NCBI GenBank assembly: GCA_949289045.1 | Contig: CASEMN010000004.1 | Span: 1-64,000, forward strand | Length of the DNA: 64,000 nucleotides | Direction: 5' to 3' | Source of the DNA: an uncultured Oscillospiraceae bacterium | Lineage (GTDB): Bacteria; Bacillota; Clostridia; Oscillospirales; Acutalibacteraceae | Part shown: piece after piece, positions 43,893 through 55,044 of the stretch | Layout: each line of letters opens with the position of its first letter | How positions within the stretch are numbered: position 1 is the first letter of the stretch | Notes under the pieces: generated by a model | Told to the model about the DNA's origin: nothing | The model's database searches: none | What the model saw: only the letters and a program-made list of their open reading frames with translations | Position numbers and translations under genes: made by a program

Positions 43893-44525
43893 TTAATCCT
43901 CCAGTGCGCGGAAGGTTGCTGCGGTGGTATCCTCCACCTTTTCCTGTCCTTCCACTATGCGAAGCTTACCTTTCTTCGCATAAAAATCCTTCAGGGGCTC
44001 TGTCTGCTCATGGTAAACCTTGAGTCTGTCAAGCACCGTATCAGGATGGTCATCCTTACGCTGAACAAGCTCGCCTCCGCAGAGGTTGCAGACTCCTTCC
44101 TTCTCCGGCTTCTTGTAAAGCAGGTGATAGGAAGCGCCGCACTCCTTGCAGACTCGACGGCCTGACATTCTGTCCGTGATTTTCTCATCGGGAACTTCAA
44201 TGTCGATGACCTTATCGATTTCAACACCCATTTCATCCAGAGCTTCAGCCTGGGGAATGGTGCGGGGGAAACCGTCTAAAATGAAGCCGTTTGCACAGTC
44301 ATTTTGGGCAAGTCTGTCCTTAATTATACCGATTACTACCTCATCGGGGACGAGCTGACCGGCATCGATAAAGGATTTTGCCTTAAGACCCATCTGAGTG
44401 CCGTTTTTAAGGGCTTCACGAATTATATTACCCGTGGATATGGCGGGGATTGAGAGCTTTTCACAGATCTTTTCAGCCTGTGTGCCCTTCCCCGCACCGG
44501 GTGCGCCAAGAAGTATGAGTTTCAT
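43893..44525 (-). CDS. adk: Adenylate kinase (zinc lid)
   Basis: The protein is about 210 residues from ATG 44525 (GGAGAG upstream). The P-loop is LILLGAPGAGKGTQAEKICE; GFILDGFPRTIPQAEAL is the NMP-binding strand; the lid has CKECGASYH and CNLCGG, giving four zinc Cys as in Gram-positive enzymes. It interconverts ATP, ADP and AMP. An upstream in-frame start at 44558 would overlap secY and has no site. Confidence 0.97.
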   Translation of the reverse strand: MKLILLGAPGAGKGTQAEKICEKLSIPAISTGNIIREALKNGTQMGLKAKSFIDAGQLVPDEVVIGIIKDRLAQNDCANGFILDGFPRTIPQAEALDEMGVEIDKVIDIEVPDEKITDRMSGRRVCKECGASYHLLYKKPEKEGVCNLCGGELVQRKDDHPDTVLDRLKVYHEQTEPLKDFYAKKGKLRIVEGQEKVEDTTAATFRALED

Positions 44526-44550
44526 TTTTATCTCTCCTTCTCTGACATTA

Positions 44551-45876
44551 TCAGTCAAGGAATCCCTTGTAGTGACGCATCATCATCTGAGACTCGAGCT
44601 GCTTTACAGTTTCAAGAGCAACACCGACAAGGATGATAATTGAAGTACCGCCAAGAGCGATATTCATGGGAGCGCCGGCAAGTGTTGTAACCTGTGAGAA
44701 CACGATGGGGAACAACGCAACGACGCTGAGAAGAAGTGCGCCCATAAGAGTGATTCTTGAAAGAATTTTTGCAATATAGTTTGAAGTGGGCTGTCCGGGA
44801 CGAATGCCGGGAATAGCACCGCTCTGCCTGCGGATGTTGTTTGCCATTTCGATGGGATTGTACTGAATCTGAGCATAGAAATAAGCAAAGAAGATTATAA
44901 GCAGGAAGTAAATCAAACCATAGAACCAGTGCGTATTATCAAACAGGTCGAAGAAATACTTGTTCCAGTTTGAATCCTCGGGAATTGAAATAAACATCTT
45001 GATTGTGGGCGGAAGTGAAAGAATTGAAGATGCGAAGATGATGGGCATAACACCTGACATATTAACCTTAATCGGAATATGTGTGCTCTGTCCGCCGTAC
45101 ATCTTGCGGCCCACAACTCTCTTTGCATACTGAACGGGAATTCTGCGCTCTGAACCGTCCATCCATACGATGTAAGCTATCATAAGGAGATAGATTACAA
45201 GTACGAGGGGAACAAGTGCGTAGTAAGCGCCGCCCTGCTGTTTGAAGTATCCCTCGTAAAGCTGGATAAGCATTGAGGGAATTCTTGAAACGATACCTGC
45301 AAAGAGGATAAGAGAAATACCGTTGCCTATGCCCTGAGCATTGATCTGCTCACCGAGCCACATAATAAGGGCTGTACCGGCTGTGAGAACAAGCACAATT
45401 ACGACTGCCTGGAATACTCCGAAGAAACCTGTGTAAAGTGCACCTGACTCGTCGAGCATAAGATGGCCTGTGTTGCGAAGATAGAAGTAGTAAGCAACGC
45501 TCTGGATAAGTCCGAGAACAACAGCAACATAACGTGTTATAGAAGCTATCTTCTTACGTCCTTCTTCGCCCTCCTTCTGAAGCTTTTCCAAAGCAGGAAT
45601 AGCAACAGTAAGGAGCTGCATGATAATTGAAGAGTTAATGTACGGGGTGATTGACATTGCGAAAATCGTACCGTAGTTGAACGCTTCACCTGTCATCATG
45701 CTAAGGTAAGTCATGAAGTTCTGAGCTGTAGGATCTGTGATGATACCGTCAGTGATATCAACGAAGGGAACCGGGATATTAGCGCCAATTCTGAAAAGAA
45801 GAAGAATAAACGCAGTGAAGAGAATCTTCTTTCTTATATCTGGGATTTTCCAAGCGTTAATAAAAGTACGAAACAA
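44551..45876 (-). CDS. secY: Protein translocase subunit SecY
   Basis: The 441-residue protein has ten transmembrane segments. FRIGANIPVPFVD, the plug and pore region (FNYGTIFAMSITPYINSSII), GNGISLILFAGIVSRIPS and the C-terminal cytoplasmic loops (ERRIPVQYAKR, FYAQIQYNPIEMANNIRRQ) are typical. It forms the SecYEG channel. The start follows the rplO stop by 1 nt. Confidence 0.98.
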   Translation of the reverse strand: MFRTFINAWKIPDIRKKILFTAFILLLFRIGANIPVPFVDITDGIITDPTAQNFMTYLSMMTGEAFNYGTIFAMSITPYINSSIIMQLLTVAIPALEKLQKEGEEGRKKIASITRYVAVVLGLIQSVAYYFYLRNTGHLMLDESGALYTGFFGVFQAVVIVLVLTAGTALIMWLGEQINAQGIGNGISLILFAGIVSRIPSMLIQLYEGYFKQQGGAYYALVPLVLVIYLLMIAYIVWMDGSERRIPVQYAKRVVGRKMYGGQSTHIPIKVNMSGVMPIIFASSILSLPPTIKMFISIPEDSNWNKYFFDLFDNTHWFYGLIYFLLIIFFAYFYAQIQYNPIEMANNIRRQSGAIPGIRPGQPTSNYIAKILSRITLMGALLLSVVALFPIVFSQVTTLAGAPMNIALGGTSIIILVGVALETVKQLESQMMMRHYKGFLD

Positions 45877-45877
45877 C

Positions 45878-46321
45878 TCAGATCACCTCAGCCTTTCCGC
45901 CGACTGCCTCAATCTTCTCCTTTGCAGAGTTTGAGAAGGCGTTTACCTGAACAGTAAGCTTCTTGGTGATTTCACCGTTACCCAAAACCTTTACTCCGTC
46001 AAGCTCGTTTTTAACAAGACCTGACTTTACAAGAGCTGCAACATCTACTACATCACCGTCGTTGAAACGCTGATCAAGTGCTGCAACGTTAACAATTGCA
46101 ATTTCTTTTGCAAAGATATTGTTGAAGCCCCTCTTGGGGATTCTTCTCTGAAGGGGCATCTGGCCGCCTTCAAAGCCCGGACGCATTCCTCTGCCGGCAC
46201 GGGCCTTCTGACCCTTGTGTCCTTTACCGGCGGTTTTACCCTGTCCGGAACCTGCACCTCTACCGATACGCTTGACATCCTTCTTGGAGCCTGCTGCCGG
46301 TGTAAGTTCGTGCAATTTCAT
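45878..46321 (-). CDS. rplO: 50S ribosomal protein L15
   Basis: The 147-residue protein begins with the glycine/lysine-rich tail [20 protein letters not shown], then [20 protein letters not shown]. It ends directly before secY. Confidence 0.97.
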   Translation of the reverse strand: MKLHELTPAAGSKKDVKRIGRGAGSGQGKTAGKGHKGQKARAGRGMRPGFEGGQMPLQRRIPKRGFNNIFAKEIAIVNVAALDQRFNDGDVVDVAALVKSGLVKNELDGVKVLGNGEITKKLTVQVNAFSNSAKEKIEAVGGKAEVI

Positions 46322-46340
46322 TATACTCGCACCTCCTTGC

Positions 46341-46520
46341 TTACGCTTCGGTTACCTCGATAAGGTGGTTAATTTTTCTTACCTTACCCAGTGTCTGGGG
46401 ATTGTTGGGCTGTACCGCAACATCTCCTATTTTGTGAAGACCAAGTGCATGGGCGGTGGCAATCTGATCTTTTTTGCTTCCGATGAGGCTCTTAACGAGC
46501 TTTACCTGAATATCAGCCAT
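46341..46520 (-). CDS. rpmD: 50S ribosomal protein L30
   Basis: The 59-residue protein starts [20 protein letters not shown] and has [22 protein letters not shown] 46520 follows GGAGGGTGG. It lies between rpsE and rplO as expected. Confidence 0.95.
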   Translation of the reverse strand: MADIQVKLVKSLIGSKKDQIATAHALGLHKIGDVAVQPNNPQTLGKVRKINHLIEVTEA

Positions 46521-46535
46521 TGTTATCCACCCTCC

Positions 46536-47036
46536 TTAACCTAAAATTTCCTTAGCTGACTTGCCGCGGATTGCAGCAACTTCGTCAGCAGAACGCAGCT
46601 TTGAAAGGCCGTCAATTGTGGCTCTTACAACGTTGCAGGGGTTATTGGAACGAAGTGCCTTGGTACGGATATCTTTAATGCCGACTGTCTCAACAACCGC
46701 ACGGACAGGGCCACCAGCGATAACGCCGGTACCGGGTGCCGCAGGCTTGAGAAGAACAACGCCAGCGCCGAATTTACCGATAATCTCGTGAGGAATTGTT
46801 GTACCCTTGAGAGAAACCTTGATAAGGTTCTTCTTGGCATCTTCGATTCCCTTACGGATTGCATCCGGAACTTCGCCTGATTTACCAAGACCGAAGCCTA
46901 CTGTACCGTTTCCGTCTCCGACAACTACGAGTGCGGCAAACTTGAAGATTCTACCGCCCTTAACTGTCTTGGAAACACGGTTGATAGTAACTACACGCTC
47001 CTGAAGCTCAACAGCCGATGTGTCAATCTTAGCCAA
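46536..47036 (-). CDS. rpsE: 30S ribosomal protein S5
   Basis: The 166-residue protein has the double-stranded RNA-binding-like N-domain ([40 protein letters not shown]) and the C-domain [20 protein letters not shown]. It acts in decoding accuracy. Confidence 0.98.
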   Translation of the reverse strand: MAKIDTSAVELQERVVTINRVSKTVKGGRIFKFAALVVVGDGNGTVGFGLGKSGEVPDAIRKGIEDAKKNLIKVSLKGTTIPHEIIGKFGAGVVLLKPAAPGTGVIAGGPVRAVVETVGIKDIRTKALRSNNPCNVVRATIDGLSKLRSADEVAAIRGKSAKEILG

Positions 47037-47051
47037 AAGTATTCCTCCTTC

Positions 47052-47411
47052 TTAGAACTTGAGGCCACCCTCACGGGCGCCTTCGGCCAACGCTTGTACA
47101 CGGCCGTGATAGATGTAGCCGCCGCGGTCGAAAACAACTTCTGTTATATCCTTAGCTGCGGCGCGCTCTGCGAGTAACTTGCCCACTTCGTGAGCAGCGG
47201 CTTTATTTCCGCCGTATTCCTTGAAATCCTTCTCAACAGTTGAAGCGGATACAAGTGTTGTACCTGCAACGTCGTCAATCAACTGTGCATAGATATGACT
47301 ATGGGAGCGGAATACATTAAGGCGAGGACACTCAGCTGTGCCTGAAATCTTGCCGCGAACTCTCTTGTGACGAGCAAGTCTTGCCTTATTGCTGTCTGGT
47401 CTGTTAACCAT
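47052..47411 (-). CDS. rplR: 50S ribosomal protein L18
   Basis: The 119-residue protein has [35 protein letters not shown] and [20 protein letters not shown]. It binds 5S rRNA. Confidence 0.98.
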   Translation of the reverse strand: MVNRPDSNKARLARHKRVRGKISGTAECPRLNVFRSHSHIYAQLIDDVAGTTLVSASTVEKDFKEYGGNKAAAHEVGKLLAERAAAKDITEVVFDRGGYIYHGRVQALAEGAREGGLKF

Positions 47412-47435
47412 TTATTTTCACTCCTTCGATTAAGA

Positions 47436-47981
47436 TTACTTACCGCCCTTACCGGCTTTACCTTCCTTACGGCGGATGTACTCGTCAACGTACTTGATAC
47501 CTTTGCCCTTATAAGGCTCGGGGGGACGCTTCTCACGAATCTCTGCCGCTACCTGACCAACGAGCTGCTTGTCAGCTCCTGAAATGATGATCTTGTTGGG
47601 GGCGGGTGTCTCAATCTTGATTCCCTCTACCTCAGGATAGATAACCTGATGGGAATAACCGATGTTCATGACCAGATCTTTACCCTGCATAGCTACACGG
47701 TAACCTACACCGTTAACCTCAAGCTCCTTTTTGAAGCCTGTGTGTACACCCTCAACCATGTTGGCGATAAGTGTACGTGTAAGTCCGTGAAGTGAGCGGT
47801 TTTCGCTGTCGTCATTGGGACGAGTGACCTGGATTTCACCGTTGTCAACCGCAACATTCATGTTTTTGTGCACTGTTCTGGTAAGTGTGCCGAGAGGGCC
47901 TTTTACGGTTACAGTGCTTCCGTCAAGCTTTACTTCAACGCCTGCGGGAATGACGATTGGCTTCTTGCCTATACGTGACAT
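47436..47981 (-). CDS. rplF: 50S ribosomal protein L6
   Basis: The 181-residue protein starts [20 protein letters not shown] and has the two L6 repeats, ending with [20 protein letters not shown] and a short Lys/Gly tail. It lies near the sarcin-ricin loop. Confidence 0.98.
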   Translation of the reverse strand: MSRIGKKPIVIPAGVEVKLDGSTVTVKGPLGTLTRTVHKNMNVAVDNGEIQVTRPNDDSENRSLHGLTRTLIANMVEGVHTGFKKELEVNGVGYRVAMQGKDLVMNIGYSHQVIYPEVEGIKIETPAPNKIIISGADKQLVGQVAAEIREKRPPEPYKGKGIKYVDEYIRRKEGKAGKGGK

Positions 47982-47996
47982 TCTCTGTACCTCCTC

Positions 47997-48395
47997 TTAC
48001 CATACGAATGCAAGGACCTCGCCGCCAACGTTGGCTTTGCGTGCATCCTTATCAGTCATAATGCCTTTTGATGTGGAGAGGATTGCGATTCCAAGACCCT
48101 TCATGACCTTGGGCATATCCTCACAGTTTGTATAAATACGAAGACCGGGCTTTGAAACACGGCGAAGTCCTGTAAGAACCTGTGCCTTGTTGGGTCCGTA
48201 CTTAAGAGTAATACGGATTACGCCCTGCTTTCCGTCGTCGATGACCTGAAAGCTCTTTACATAGCCCTCATCAACAAGAATCTGAGCAATTGCCTTCTTC
48301 ATGTTGGATGCGGGAACGTCCACCGAGTCATGCTTTGCCGAGTTCGCATTGCGGATTCTCGTAAGCATATCGGCGATAGAATCGGTTATTTGCAT
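47997..48395 (-). CDS. rpsH: 30S ribosomal protein S8
   Basis: The 132-residue protein has [31 protein letters not shown] and [20 protein letters not shown]8 binds helix 21 of 16S rRNA and in other bacteria represses the spc operon. Confidence 0.98.
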   Translation of the reverse strand: MQITDSIADMLTRIRNANSAKHDSVDVPASNMKKAIAQILVDEGYVKSFQVIDDGKQGVIRITLKYGPNKAQVLTGLRRVSKPGLRIYTNCEDMPKVMKGLGIAILSTSKGIMTDKDARKANVGGEVLAFVW

Positions 48396-48425
48396 GCCGT
48401 CAACCTCCTTTGCAATTGCTCGAAA

Positions 48426-48611
48426 TTACCAGCTGGCCTTCTTAACTCCGGGGATCTGTCCTGCATGTGCAAGCTCCCTGAAGCAGATACGGCAAACTCC
48501 GTACTTACGAAGATAAGCGTGGGGTCTACCACAGATCTTGCATCTGTTGTATGCCCTTGTGGAATATTTAGCAGGTCTTGCCTGCTTTACTTTCATTGAT
48601 TTCTTAGCCAC
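48426..48611 (-). CDS. rpsN: 30S ribosomal protein S14, type Z
   Basis: The 61-residue zinc-binding form has Cys24, Cys27, Cys40 and Cys43 ([20 protein letters not shown]). This short form is typical of Firmicutes and Actinobacteria. Confidence 0.98.
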   Translation of the reverse strand: MAKKSMKVKQARPAKYSTRAYNRCKICGRPHAYLRKYGVCRICFRELAHAGQIPGVKKASW

Positions 48612-48623
48612 AACTGCTCCTCC

Positions 48624-49163
48624 TTACTTCGAGAACGGAGCGCCCATAAGTGTGAGCAGCTCACGAGCTTCTTCGTCTGTGTTCGCTGTTGTAACAAAGC
48701 AGATGTCCATACCGCGAACTTTATCTATCTTATCGTATTCGATTTCAGGGAAAATAAGCTGCTCTTTAACGCCCATGGAGTAGTTTCCGCGTCCGTCGAA
48801 AGAGTTGGGGTTAATTCCTCTGAAGTCTCTAACTCTGGGAAGTGCAAGATTGAAGAATCTGTCGATGAACTCATACATTCTTGCGCCTCTGAGTGTAACC
48901 TTTGCACCGATTGTCATGCCCTCACGGAGCTTGAAGTTAGCAACTGACTTCTTAGCCTTGCAGACTGTGGGTTTCTGACCTGTGATCTGAGCAAGATCGC
49001 TCATAACAGAATCGATAACCTTAGCGTTGTCACGGGCTTCGCCGCAAGCTACGTTGATTACTACCTTGTCAAGCTTCGGGATTTGCATGACACTTTTGTA
49101 GCCGAACTTCTTCATCAGTGCAGGTGCAACCTCTTTAACATAGGTTTCCTGTAACCTTGCCAT
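48624..49163 (-). CDS. rplE: 50S ribosomal protein L5
   Basis: The protein is 179 residues from ATG 49163: GGGAGG lies 11 nt upstream, while the ATG at 49169 is too close to it. [34 protein letters not shown] and [20 protein letters not shown] are diagnostic. L5 binds 5S rRNA and the P-site tRNA. Confidence 0.97.
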   Translation of the reverse strand: MARLQETYVKEVAPALMKKFGYKSVMQIPKLDKVVINVACGEARDNAKVIDSVMSDLAQITGQKPTVCKAKKSVANFKLREGMTIGAKVTLRGARMYEFIDRFFNLALPRVRDFRGINPNSFDGRGNYSMGVKEQLIFPEIEYDKIDKVRGMDICFVTTANTDEEARELLTLMGAPFSK

Positions 49164-49182
49164 TGTCATGTTCCTCCCTTAA

Positions 49183-49503
49183 TTAAAATGTTGCTTTGCA
49201 ATCGGAATGTTTGCAGACACGTACCTTTTTGCCGTCCTTAACGGTGTAGCCAACTCTTGTAGCCTTGCCGCACTTGGGGCAAATAGGAAGCACCTTGCAG
49301 GCATAGAGAGCACTTTCAGCCTTGATAAGGCCGCCGGGCTCACCCATCTTGCGGGGCTTGACGTGTTTTGTAACGTTCATAACGCCTTCTACGATAACCT
49401 TGCCTTCGGAGGGGCTGACCTGCATAACCTTACCTGTCTTGCCCTTATCCTTACCGCTGATTACCATTACGACGTCACCAGTTTTAACATGAAGTTTGTT
49501 CAT
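49183..49503 (-). CDS. rplX: 50S ribosomal protein L24 with zinc-ribbon-like tail
   Basis: The 106-residue protein has a KOW domain: HVKTGDVVMVISGKDKGKTG. The C-terminal part has CPKC (Cys75, Cys78) and CKHSDC (Cys97, Cys102), a pattern able to bind zinc, where many L24 proteins have no Cys. L24 starts 50S assembly. Confidence 0.96.
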   Translation of the reverse strand: MNKLHVKTGDVVMVISGKDKGKTGKVMQVSPSEGKVIVEGVMNVTKHVKPRKMGEPGGLIKAESALYACKVLPICPKCGKATRVGYTVKDGKKVRVCKHSDCKATF

Positions 49504-49520
49504 TATCCTACACCTCCCGA

Positions 49521-49889
49521 TTAAAGCACTTCAGGAGCCAGTGAGAGAATCTTGAGATAGCTCTTCTCACGAAGTTCTCTTGCTACCGGTCCAAAAATAC
49601 GGGTGCCTCTGGGATTTTTATCATCCTTTATGATAACGGCTGCATTCTCGTCGAAACGAATGTATGTGCCGTCTTCACGGCGAACGCCGCTTGCAGTACG
49701 AACTACGACTGCTTTTACAACGTCGCCTTTTTTAACAACGCCGCCGGGTGCTGCTTTTTTAACAGAAGCAACGATGACGTCGCCGATATTGGCATACCTC
49801 CTGCCGGAACCGCCAAGCACACGGATACACATGATTTCCTTTGCGCCTGTGTTGTCGGCAACCTTGAGGTAACTCTGCTGCTGTATCAC
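49521..49889 (-). CDS. rplN: 50S ribosomal protein L14
   Basis: The 122-residue protein has [40 protein letters not shown] and [17 protein letters not shown]. It forms an intersubunit bridge. Confidence 0.98.
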   Translation of the reverse strand: MIQQQSYLKVADNTGAKEIMCIRVLGGSGRRYANIGDVIVASVKKAAPGGVVKKGDVVKAVVVRTASGVRREDGTYIRFDENAAVIIKDDKNPRGTRIFGPVARELREKSYLKILSLAPEVL

Positions 49890-49919
49890 AGTGTTTTCCT
49901 CCTTGCGCTTACGCCAAAA

Positions 49920-50177
49920 TTATTTGGCTTTCTCTATGATTTCCGCTACACGCCATCTCTTGTCCTTGGACATGGGACGTGTTTCCATAACGAGAACTCT
50001 GTCGCCGATTCCGCACTCATTGTTTTCGTCATGTGCTTTAAGCTTAACGGTACGATTGATGATTTTTTTGTAAAGCGGATGCTTTACCCTGTCTTTAACA
50101 GAGACAACAACGGTCTTATCCATCTTGTCGCTGGTAACAATGCCTACCTGAGTTTTTCTGAGGTTTCTTTCGCTCAT
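49920..50177 (-). CDS. rpsQ: 30S ribosomal protein S17
   Basis: The 85-residue OB-fold protein has [39 protein letters not shown] and [20 protein letters not shown]. Confidence 0.98.
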   Translation of the reverse strand: MSERNLRKTQVGIVTSDKMDKTVVVSVKDRVKHPLYKKIINRTVKLKAHDENNECGIGDRVLVMETRPMSKDKRWRVAEIIEKAK

Positions 50178-50196
50178 TGCTTAAGCCTCCCTTCCC

Positions 50197-50397
50197 TTAC
50201 GCCTTAGCGCCGATCTCGGCTTCGCGCTGTACTGTTTTAATACGTGCGATGTCCTTCTTTACGGCGCTTATACGCATTGGGTTATCGAGCTGGTTTATGG
50301 CTTGCTGGAAGCGCAGATTAAAAAGCTCGTCCTTCAACTCAAGGAGCTTGGCGTCAAGCTCTGCGGCGGACAGTTTTCTGATTTCACTGGCTTTCAT
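50197..50397 (-). CDS. rpmC: 50S ribosomal protein L29
   Basis: The 66-residue helical hairpin has [20 protein letters not shown] and [20 protein letters not shown]. It lies at the exit tunnel near the signal recognition particle site. Its start codon shares a base with the rplP stop. Confidence 0.97.
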   Translation of the reverse strand: MKASEIRKLSAAELDAKLLELKDELFNLRFQQAINQLDNPMRISAVKKDIARIKTVQREAEIGAKA

Positions 50398-50822
50398 TAC
50401 TGCTCACCACCCGTTTCTTCCTTAGTTACAAATTTGCACTTAATCGGCAATTTGTTAGCCGCAAGACGCATAGCCTCGCGGGCAAGAGCCTCGTCAACAC
50501 CGGCGATTTCAAACATTACTCTGCCGGGCTTAACTACGGCTACCCAATATTCGGGAGATCCTTTACCGGAACCCATTCGTGTTTCTGCAGGCTTCTCTGT
50601 GATCGGCTTGTCGGGGAAGATTTTGATCCAAACCTTACCGCCACGCTTAATGTAACGTGTCATAGCGATACGAGCTGCCTCAATCTGGTTTGAAGTGATC
50701 CATGCGGGCTCAAGAGCTACAAGTCCGAAATCACCGTAATTTACTTTGTTACCACGAGTTGCAGTACCTGTAAGACGGCCTCTCTGCACTCTGCGGTGTT
50801 TAACACGCTTCGGCAATAACAT
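50397..50822 (-). CDS. rplP: 50S ribosomal protein L16
   Basis: The 141-residue protein starts [20 protein letters not shown] and has [20 protein letters not shown] and [20 protein letters not shown]. Its start overlaps the rpsC stop by one base. Confidence 0.98.
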   Translation of the reverse strand: MLLPKRVKHRRVQRGRLTGTATRGNKVNYGDFGLVALEPAWITSNQIEAARIAMTRYIKRGGKVWIKIFPDKPITEKPAETRMGSGKGSPEYWVAVVKPGRVMFEIAGVDEALAREAMRLAANKLPIKCKFVTKEETGGEQ

Positions 50823-51493
50823 TATTTAGCTCCTCCTTCCCTGCGGGATGATGCCTTACGGCTGTCACGGAGAACCTCGCCTCTGTAAAGCCAAACCTTA
50901 ACGCCGATGCGGCCGTAGGTTGTCTTAGCCTCTGCAAAGCCGTAGTCGATGTCGGCTCTGATTGTCTGAAGCGGAATTGTTCCCTCATGGTAAGTTTCTG
51001 TTCTTGCGATTTCAGCACCGCCGAGACGGCCGGAAACCTGAGTTTTAATACCTCTTGCACCAAGCTTCATTGCACGTCCGATGGACTGCTTAAGGGCACG
51101 GCGGAAAGATACACGTCTTTCAAGCTGTGCTGCAATGTTCTCAGCAACAAGCTGTGCATTAAGGTCGGGCTGCTTAATCTCAACGATGTTGAGAGCAACC
51201 TCTTTGCCGAGCATCTTTTCACAAGTTGCCTTGAGCTTATCGATCTCGGCACCGCCGCGGCCGATTACCATGCCGGGCTTTGCACAGAAGATGTTGATGC
51301 GTACACGCTTTGCGTCACGCTCAATCTCAATTTTCGGAACACCGGCAGGCGCCAATGTTTTAAGGAGGAACTCACGGAGGTTATAGTCCTCAACGAGGGT
51401 ATCGCCAAAGGTTTCAGCCTTTGAATACCAGCGAGATTCCCAATCCTTAATAACGCCGATTCTTAAACCGGTGGGATTAATTTTCTGGCCCAT
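50822..51493 (-). CDS. rpsC: 30S ribosomal protein S3
   Basis: The 223-residue protein starts [20 protein letters not shown], with a KH domain ([20 protein letters not shown]) and the C-terminal domain [24 protein letters not shown] block. It is part of the mRNA entry channel. Confidence 0.98.
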   Translation of the reverse strand: MGQKINPTGLRIGVIKDWESRWYSKAETFGDTLVEDYNLREFLLKTLAPAGVPKIEIERDAKRVRINIFCAKPGMVIGRGGAEIDKLKATCEKMLGKEVALNIVEIKQPDLNAQLVAENIAAQLERRVSFRRALKQSIGRAMKLGARGIKTQVSGRLGGAEIARTETYHEGTIPLQTIRADIDYGFAEAKTTYGRIGVKVWLYRGEVLRDSRKASSRREGGAK

Positions 51494-51512
51494 TATTTAA
51501 CCTCCTCTTCGC

Positions 51513-51848
51513 TTATTCCATTTCCTTGAGTACAAGGGTGATGTGCGATGTTCTCTTATTGATGCGGAAAGCACGTCCCTGTGCTCTGGGTCTGATACGC
51601 TTGAGGATGGGTCCGGGACAAGCGTAGCACTCTGCAACATAAAGTCTGTTGGGATCCATGTTATGGTTTGTTTCCGCATTTGACATTGCAGATTTTAAAA
51701 GTTTCTCAAGCACTTCACAAGCAGCCTTGGGCGTGTGCTTGAGTATTGCCATGGCTTTATCTGCAGGCTGATTGCGGATAAGGTCGAGAACTATCTGAAC
51801 CTTACGGGGTGCAATTCTGACATTTGTCACTTTAGCCTTAGCTTCCAT
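51513..51848 (-). CDS. rplV: 50S ribosomal protein L22
   Basis: The 111-residue protein has [33 protein letters not shown] and the tunnel hairpin around [20 protein letters not shown]. Confidence 0.98.
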   Translation of the reverse strand: MEAKAKVTNVRIAPRKVQIVLDLIRNQPADKAMAILKHTPKAACEVLEKLLKSAMSNAETNHNMDPNRLYVAECYACPGPILKRIRPRAQGRAFRINKRTSHITLVLKEME

Positions 51849-51875
51849 AGTTTTTACACACTCCTTTCGACTGGT

Positions 51876-52157
51876 TTATTTGCCGTTATTTGAAGTTTTT
51901 GAACCTGCATGACCTTTGAATGTTCTGGTCGGTGCAAATTCACCCAGCTTATGACCTACCATATCCTCTGTTACATAAACCGGAACGTGCTTGCGTCCGT
52001 CATGAACAGCGAAGGTGTGGCCTACGAAATCCGGGAAAATTGTGGAGCTGCGGCTCCATGTTTTAAGAACGATTTTCTCGCCCTTATCGTTCATATCCTG
52101 AACTCTCTTGAGCAGCTTTTCCTGCACAAAAGGTCCCTTTTTAACGCTTCTGCCCAT
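51876..52157 (-). CDS. rpsS: 30S ribosomal protein S19
   Basis: The 93-residue protein has [40 protein letters not shown] and [18 protein letters not shown]. Confidence 0.98.
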   Translation of the reverse strand: MGRSVKKGPFVQEKLLKRVQDMNDKGEKIVLKTWSRSSTIFPDFVGHTFAVHDGRKHVPVYVTEDMVGHKLGEFAPTRTFKGHAGSKTSNNGK

Positions 52158-52179
52158 ATTTCTTAGCTCCTTTCACCGA

Positions 52180-53013
52180 TTACTTGCCGTTACGGCGTCT
52201 CACGATAAACTTATCGGAGCGATTCTTCTTGGCACGAGTCTTGTAACCAAGAGCAGGCTTGCCCCAAGGTGTAACAGGTCCGGGACGACCGATGGGAGCT
52301 TTACCTTCACCACCACCGTGGGGGTGATCGCAGGGGTTCATGACTGAACCACGAACTGTAGGTCTCCAGCCCATGTGACGTTTACGTCCTGCCTTACCGA
52401 TTTTAACGTTCTCGTGGTCAACATTGCCTACCTGACCAACAGTTGCCATGCAGTTAACTGAAACATTGCGAAGCTCACCGGAGGGAAGACGAAGAAGAGC
52501 GTAGCCGTTCTCCTTAGCCATGAGCTGAGCGGAGTTACCTGCTGCACGAGCAAGCTGGCCGCCTCTGCCGGGGTTGAGCTCGATGTTGTGGAGGAATGTA
52601 CCGGTGGGGATATTTACGAGGGGAAGTGCGTTGCCGGGTTTGATGTCGGCATTTGCGCCAGCCTCAACTTTATCGCCAACCTTAAGTCCTGCGGGAGCGA
52701 GAATGTATCTCTTCTCTCCGTCCTCGTACTGAACAAGAGCAATGTGTGCTGAACGGTTGGGGTCATACTCAACGGTGAGTACTGTTGCGGGCATATCGAA
52801 CTTATCACGCTTAAAGTCGATGATACGATATTTCTTTCTGTTTCCGCCGCCTCTGTGACGGACTGTTATTCTACCGTAGCTGTTACGGCCTGACTTCTTG
52901 TTAAGGGGAGCAAGAAGGCTTCTTTCGGGGCCGCACTTTGAAAGCTCGGAATAATCTGTAACCGACATGTTACGTCTTGCGTTTGTAGTCGGCTTATAGA
53001 CCTTTATCGACAT
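52180..53013 (-). CDS. rplB: 50S ribosomal protein L2
   Basis: The protein is about 277 residues from ATG 53013 (AGAGGAGAG upstream; the frame to 53055 has no site). [39 protein letters not shown] and the C-terminal block [20 protein letters not shown] near the peptidyl transferase centre are present. Confidence 0.98.
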   Translation of the reverse strand: MSIKVYKPTTNARRNMSVTDYSELSKCGPERSLLAPLNKKSGRNSYGRITVRHRGGGNRKKYRIIDFKRDKFDMPATVLTVEYDPNRSAHIALVQYEDGEKRYILAPAGLKVGDKVEAGANADIKPGNALPLVNIPTGTFLHNIELNPGRGGQLARAAGNSAQLMAKENGYALLRLPSGELRNVSVNCMATVGQVGNVDHENVKIGKAGRKRHMGWRPTVRGSVMNPCDHPHGGGEGKAPIGRPGPVTPWGKPALGYKTRAKKNRSDKFIVRRRNGK

Positions 53014-53092
53014 TTGTTTCACTCTCCTCTGAGCGGCTTTGCGGAGTAATGTCATTCTCCATACGTTACCGCCGGATTATTGTGGGTTGGGA

Positions 53093-53386
53093 TTACATCA
53101 TGCCATCGAAGAAGTCGATAGTCTTGGAATCCTCTGTAAGTGTTACGACAGCTTTCTTCCATGAAGGAGTGTATCCCTCGAAACGGCCCTGTCTTCTGAG
53201 CTGACCACGTACGTTAAGGGTGTTAACCTTAGCAACCTTAACTCCGAAGATCTTCTCAACTGCCTTGGCAATCTCGATCTTGTTAGCGGTCTTTGCTACC
53301 TTGAAAGTATACTTTTTAAAAGCGGTACCCTGCATGCTCTCCTCGGTGATTACCGGGCGGAGGATAATGTCCTGTGCTGTTTTCAT
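53093..53386 (-). CDS. rplW: 50S ribosomal protein L23
   Basis: The 97-residue protein has [40 protein letters not shown] and [18 protein letters not shown]. It is the tunnel-exit docking site. Its ATG overlaps the rplD stop by 4 nt. Confidence 0.98.
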   Translation of the reverse strand: MKTAQDIILRPVITEESMQGTAFKKYTFKVAKTANKIEIAKAVEKIFGVKVAKVNTLNVRGQLRRQGRFEGYTPSWKKAVVTLTEDSKTIDFFDGMM

Positions 53387-54006
53387 GCGTATACCTCCTC
53401 GATTTTTGCAACGGCATCCTTAACAACTACCATTGTGTCGCAGTTGAGGATATCGTAAACATTGAGTGTATTTACAAGAGTTGTCTGTACACCTGCAATG
53501 TTTCTTGCGCTTCTGTAAACGATGTCGTTCTTCTCAGGAAGTACGATAAGTACTTTCTTTCCTGTCTCAAGAGCGCCGAGAACCTTTACCATCTCTTTTG
53601 TCTTGATTGCCTCAAGCTCGAGCTTGTCAAGAACAACAATCTCGCTTGCAGCAGCCTTAACTGAGAGAGCTGACTTCATTGCAAGTCTTCTGACCTTCTT
53701 GTTGATGGAGAAACCATACTCACGGGGCTTGGGTCCGTGTGCGATTCCACCGTGTGTCCACTGGGGAGCACGGGTTGAACCCTGTCTTGCACGGCCTGTA
53801 CCCTTCTGACGCCACGGCTTTTTGCCGCCGCCGCTTACCTCAGCGCGTGTAAGGGTCGACTGTGTGCCCTGACGCTGGTTTGCAAGATAGTTAACTACGC
53901 AAAGATGCATAGCCGAAACGCTGGGCTCGATTGCAAAAACGCTATCTGCAAGAGCAAGCTCAGAGACCTTCTTGCCGGTCATGTCAAATACTGTTACGTT
54001 AGGCAT
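53383..54006 (-). CDS. rplD: 50S ribosomal protein L4
   Basis: The 207-residue protein has [19 protein letters not shown], the tunnel loop [20 protein letters not shown] and [20 protein letters not shown]. In other bacteria L4 also represses the S10 operon through its leader. Confidence 0.98.
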   Translation of the reverse strand: MPNVTVFDMTGKKVSELALADSVFAIEPSVSAMHLCVVNYLANQRQGTQSTLTRAEVSGGGKKPWRQKGTGRARQGSTRAPQWTHGGIAHGPKPREYGFSINKKVRRLAMKSALSVKAAASEIVVLDKLELEAIKTKEMVKVLGALETGKKVLIVLPEKNDIVYRSARNIAGVQTTLVNTLNVYDILNCDTMVVVKDAVAKIEEVYA

Positions 54007-54023
54007 TCGTTACACTCCTTCCC

Positions 54024-54656
54024 TTACGCTTTGACGCTGTCGGAGATAACTACGATACCGCCCTTGGGTCCGGGGATGGCGCCCTTGATAGCGATAAGGT
54101 TGTTTTCAACATCAACTTTAACAACGTCTAAATTCTGGATTGTTACACGCTCATTACCGAGATGTCCTGCAAGCTTCTTGCCTTTGAAAACTCTGGAAGG
54201 ATCGGAGCAAGCACCCAGTGAACCTGCATGTCTTGCAACGGGACCTGTACCGTGTGATTCCTTAAGGCGGCCGAAGTTCCATCTCTTGATGGCGCCGGCA
54301 GTTCCTTTACCTTTGCTTGTTCCGACAACATCTACTTTGTCGCCAACAGCAAATGTGTCTGCCTTGATGATGTCGCCTACGTTGAGAGCGCTGATATCAG
54401 CGAATCTGAACTCTCTGAGAACCTTCTTGGGAGCGACATCATTCTTTGCGAAGTGGCCTTTCATGGGCTTGTTGACCCTTGATGCCTTAACATCGCCGTA
54501 GCCGAACTGAACAGCTTCATAGCCGTCATTTTCGACTGTCTTCTTCTGGACGATTACGCAGGGACCAGCTTCAACGACTGTTACGGGAACTACGTTACCG
54601 TTGTCTAAGAAAAGCTGAGTCATGCCAATCTTCTTTCCGATAAGACCTTTTTGCAT
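54024..54656 (-). CDS. rplC: 50S ribosomal protein L3
   Basis: The 210-residue protein has [40 protein letters not shown] and [19 protein letters not shown] 54656 has GGAGGAAAG upstream. Confidence 0.98.
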   Translation of the reverse strand: MQKGLIGKKIGMTQLFLDNGNVVPVTVVEAGPCVIVQKKTVENDGYEAVQFGYGDVKASRVNKPMKGHFAKNDVAPKKVLREFRFADISALNVGDIIKADTFAVGDKVDVVGTSKGKGTAGAIKRWNFGRLKESHGTGPVARHAGSLGACSDPSRVFKGKKLAGHLGNERVTIQNLDVVKVDVENNLIAIKGAIPGPKGGIVVISDSVKA

Positions 54657-54732
54657 AATTTACTTTCCTCCTTCGGTTATTGGTTGACTTTTGCCAACTT
54701 GACCTTTCGGCGTTCTTCGTGCAAGCCTTGAA

Positions 54733-55044
54733 TTAAAGCTTGATTTCGATTTCTACGCCGGCGGGAAGCTCAAGACCTGTCAGAGCCTCAATTGTTTTGT
54801 TTGAGGGTCTGAGAATGTCGATAAGCCTTTTGTGTGTGCGCTGCTCGAACTGCTCACGGGAATCCTTGTACTTGTGTACAGCACGAAGGATTGTAACTAC
54901 TTCCTTCTCTGTGGGCAGCGGGACAGGACCTGAAACCTGAGCGTTTGTGCGCTTTGCTGTTTCTACAATCTTCTCAGCAGCTTTGTCAACAAGATTGTGG
55001 TCATAGCCCTTAAGTCTGATTCTGACTTTCTCTGTGGTTGCCAT
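54733..55044 (-). CDS. rpsJ: 30S ribosomal protein S10
   Basis: The 103-residue protein has [40 protein letters not shown] and [20 protein letters not shown]. It is the first gene of the operon, with AAGGAGGCGC before the ATG. S10 also binds NusB in antitermination. Confidence 0.98.
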   Translation of the reverse strand: MATTEKVRIRLKGYDHNLVDKAAEKIVETAKRTNAQVSGPVPLPTEKEVVTILRAVHKYKDSREQFEQRTHKRLIDILRPSNKTIEALTGLELPAGVEIEIKL

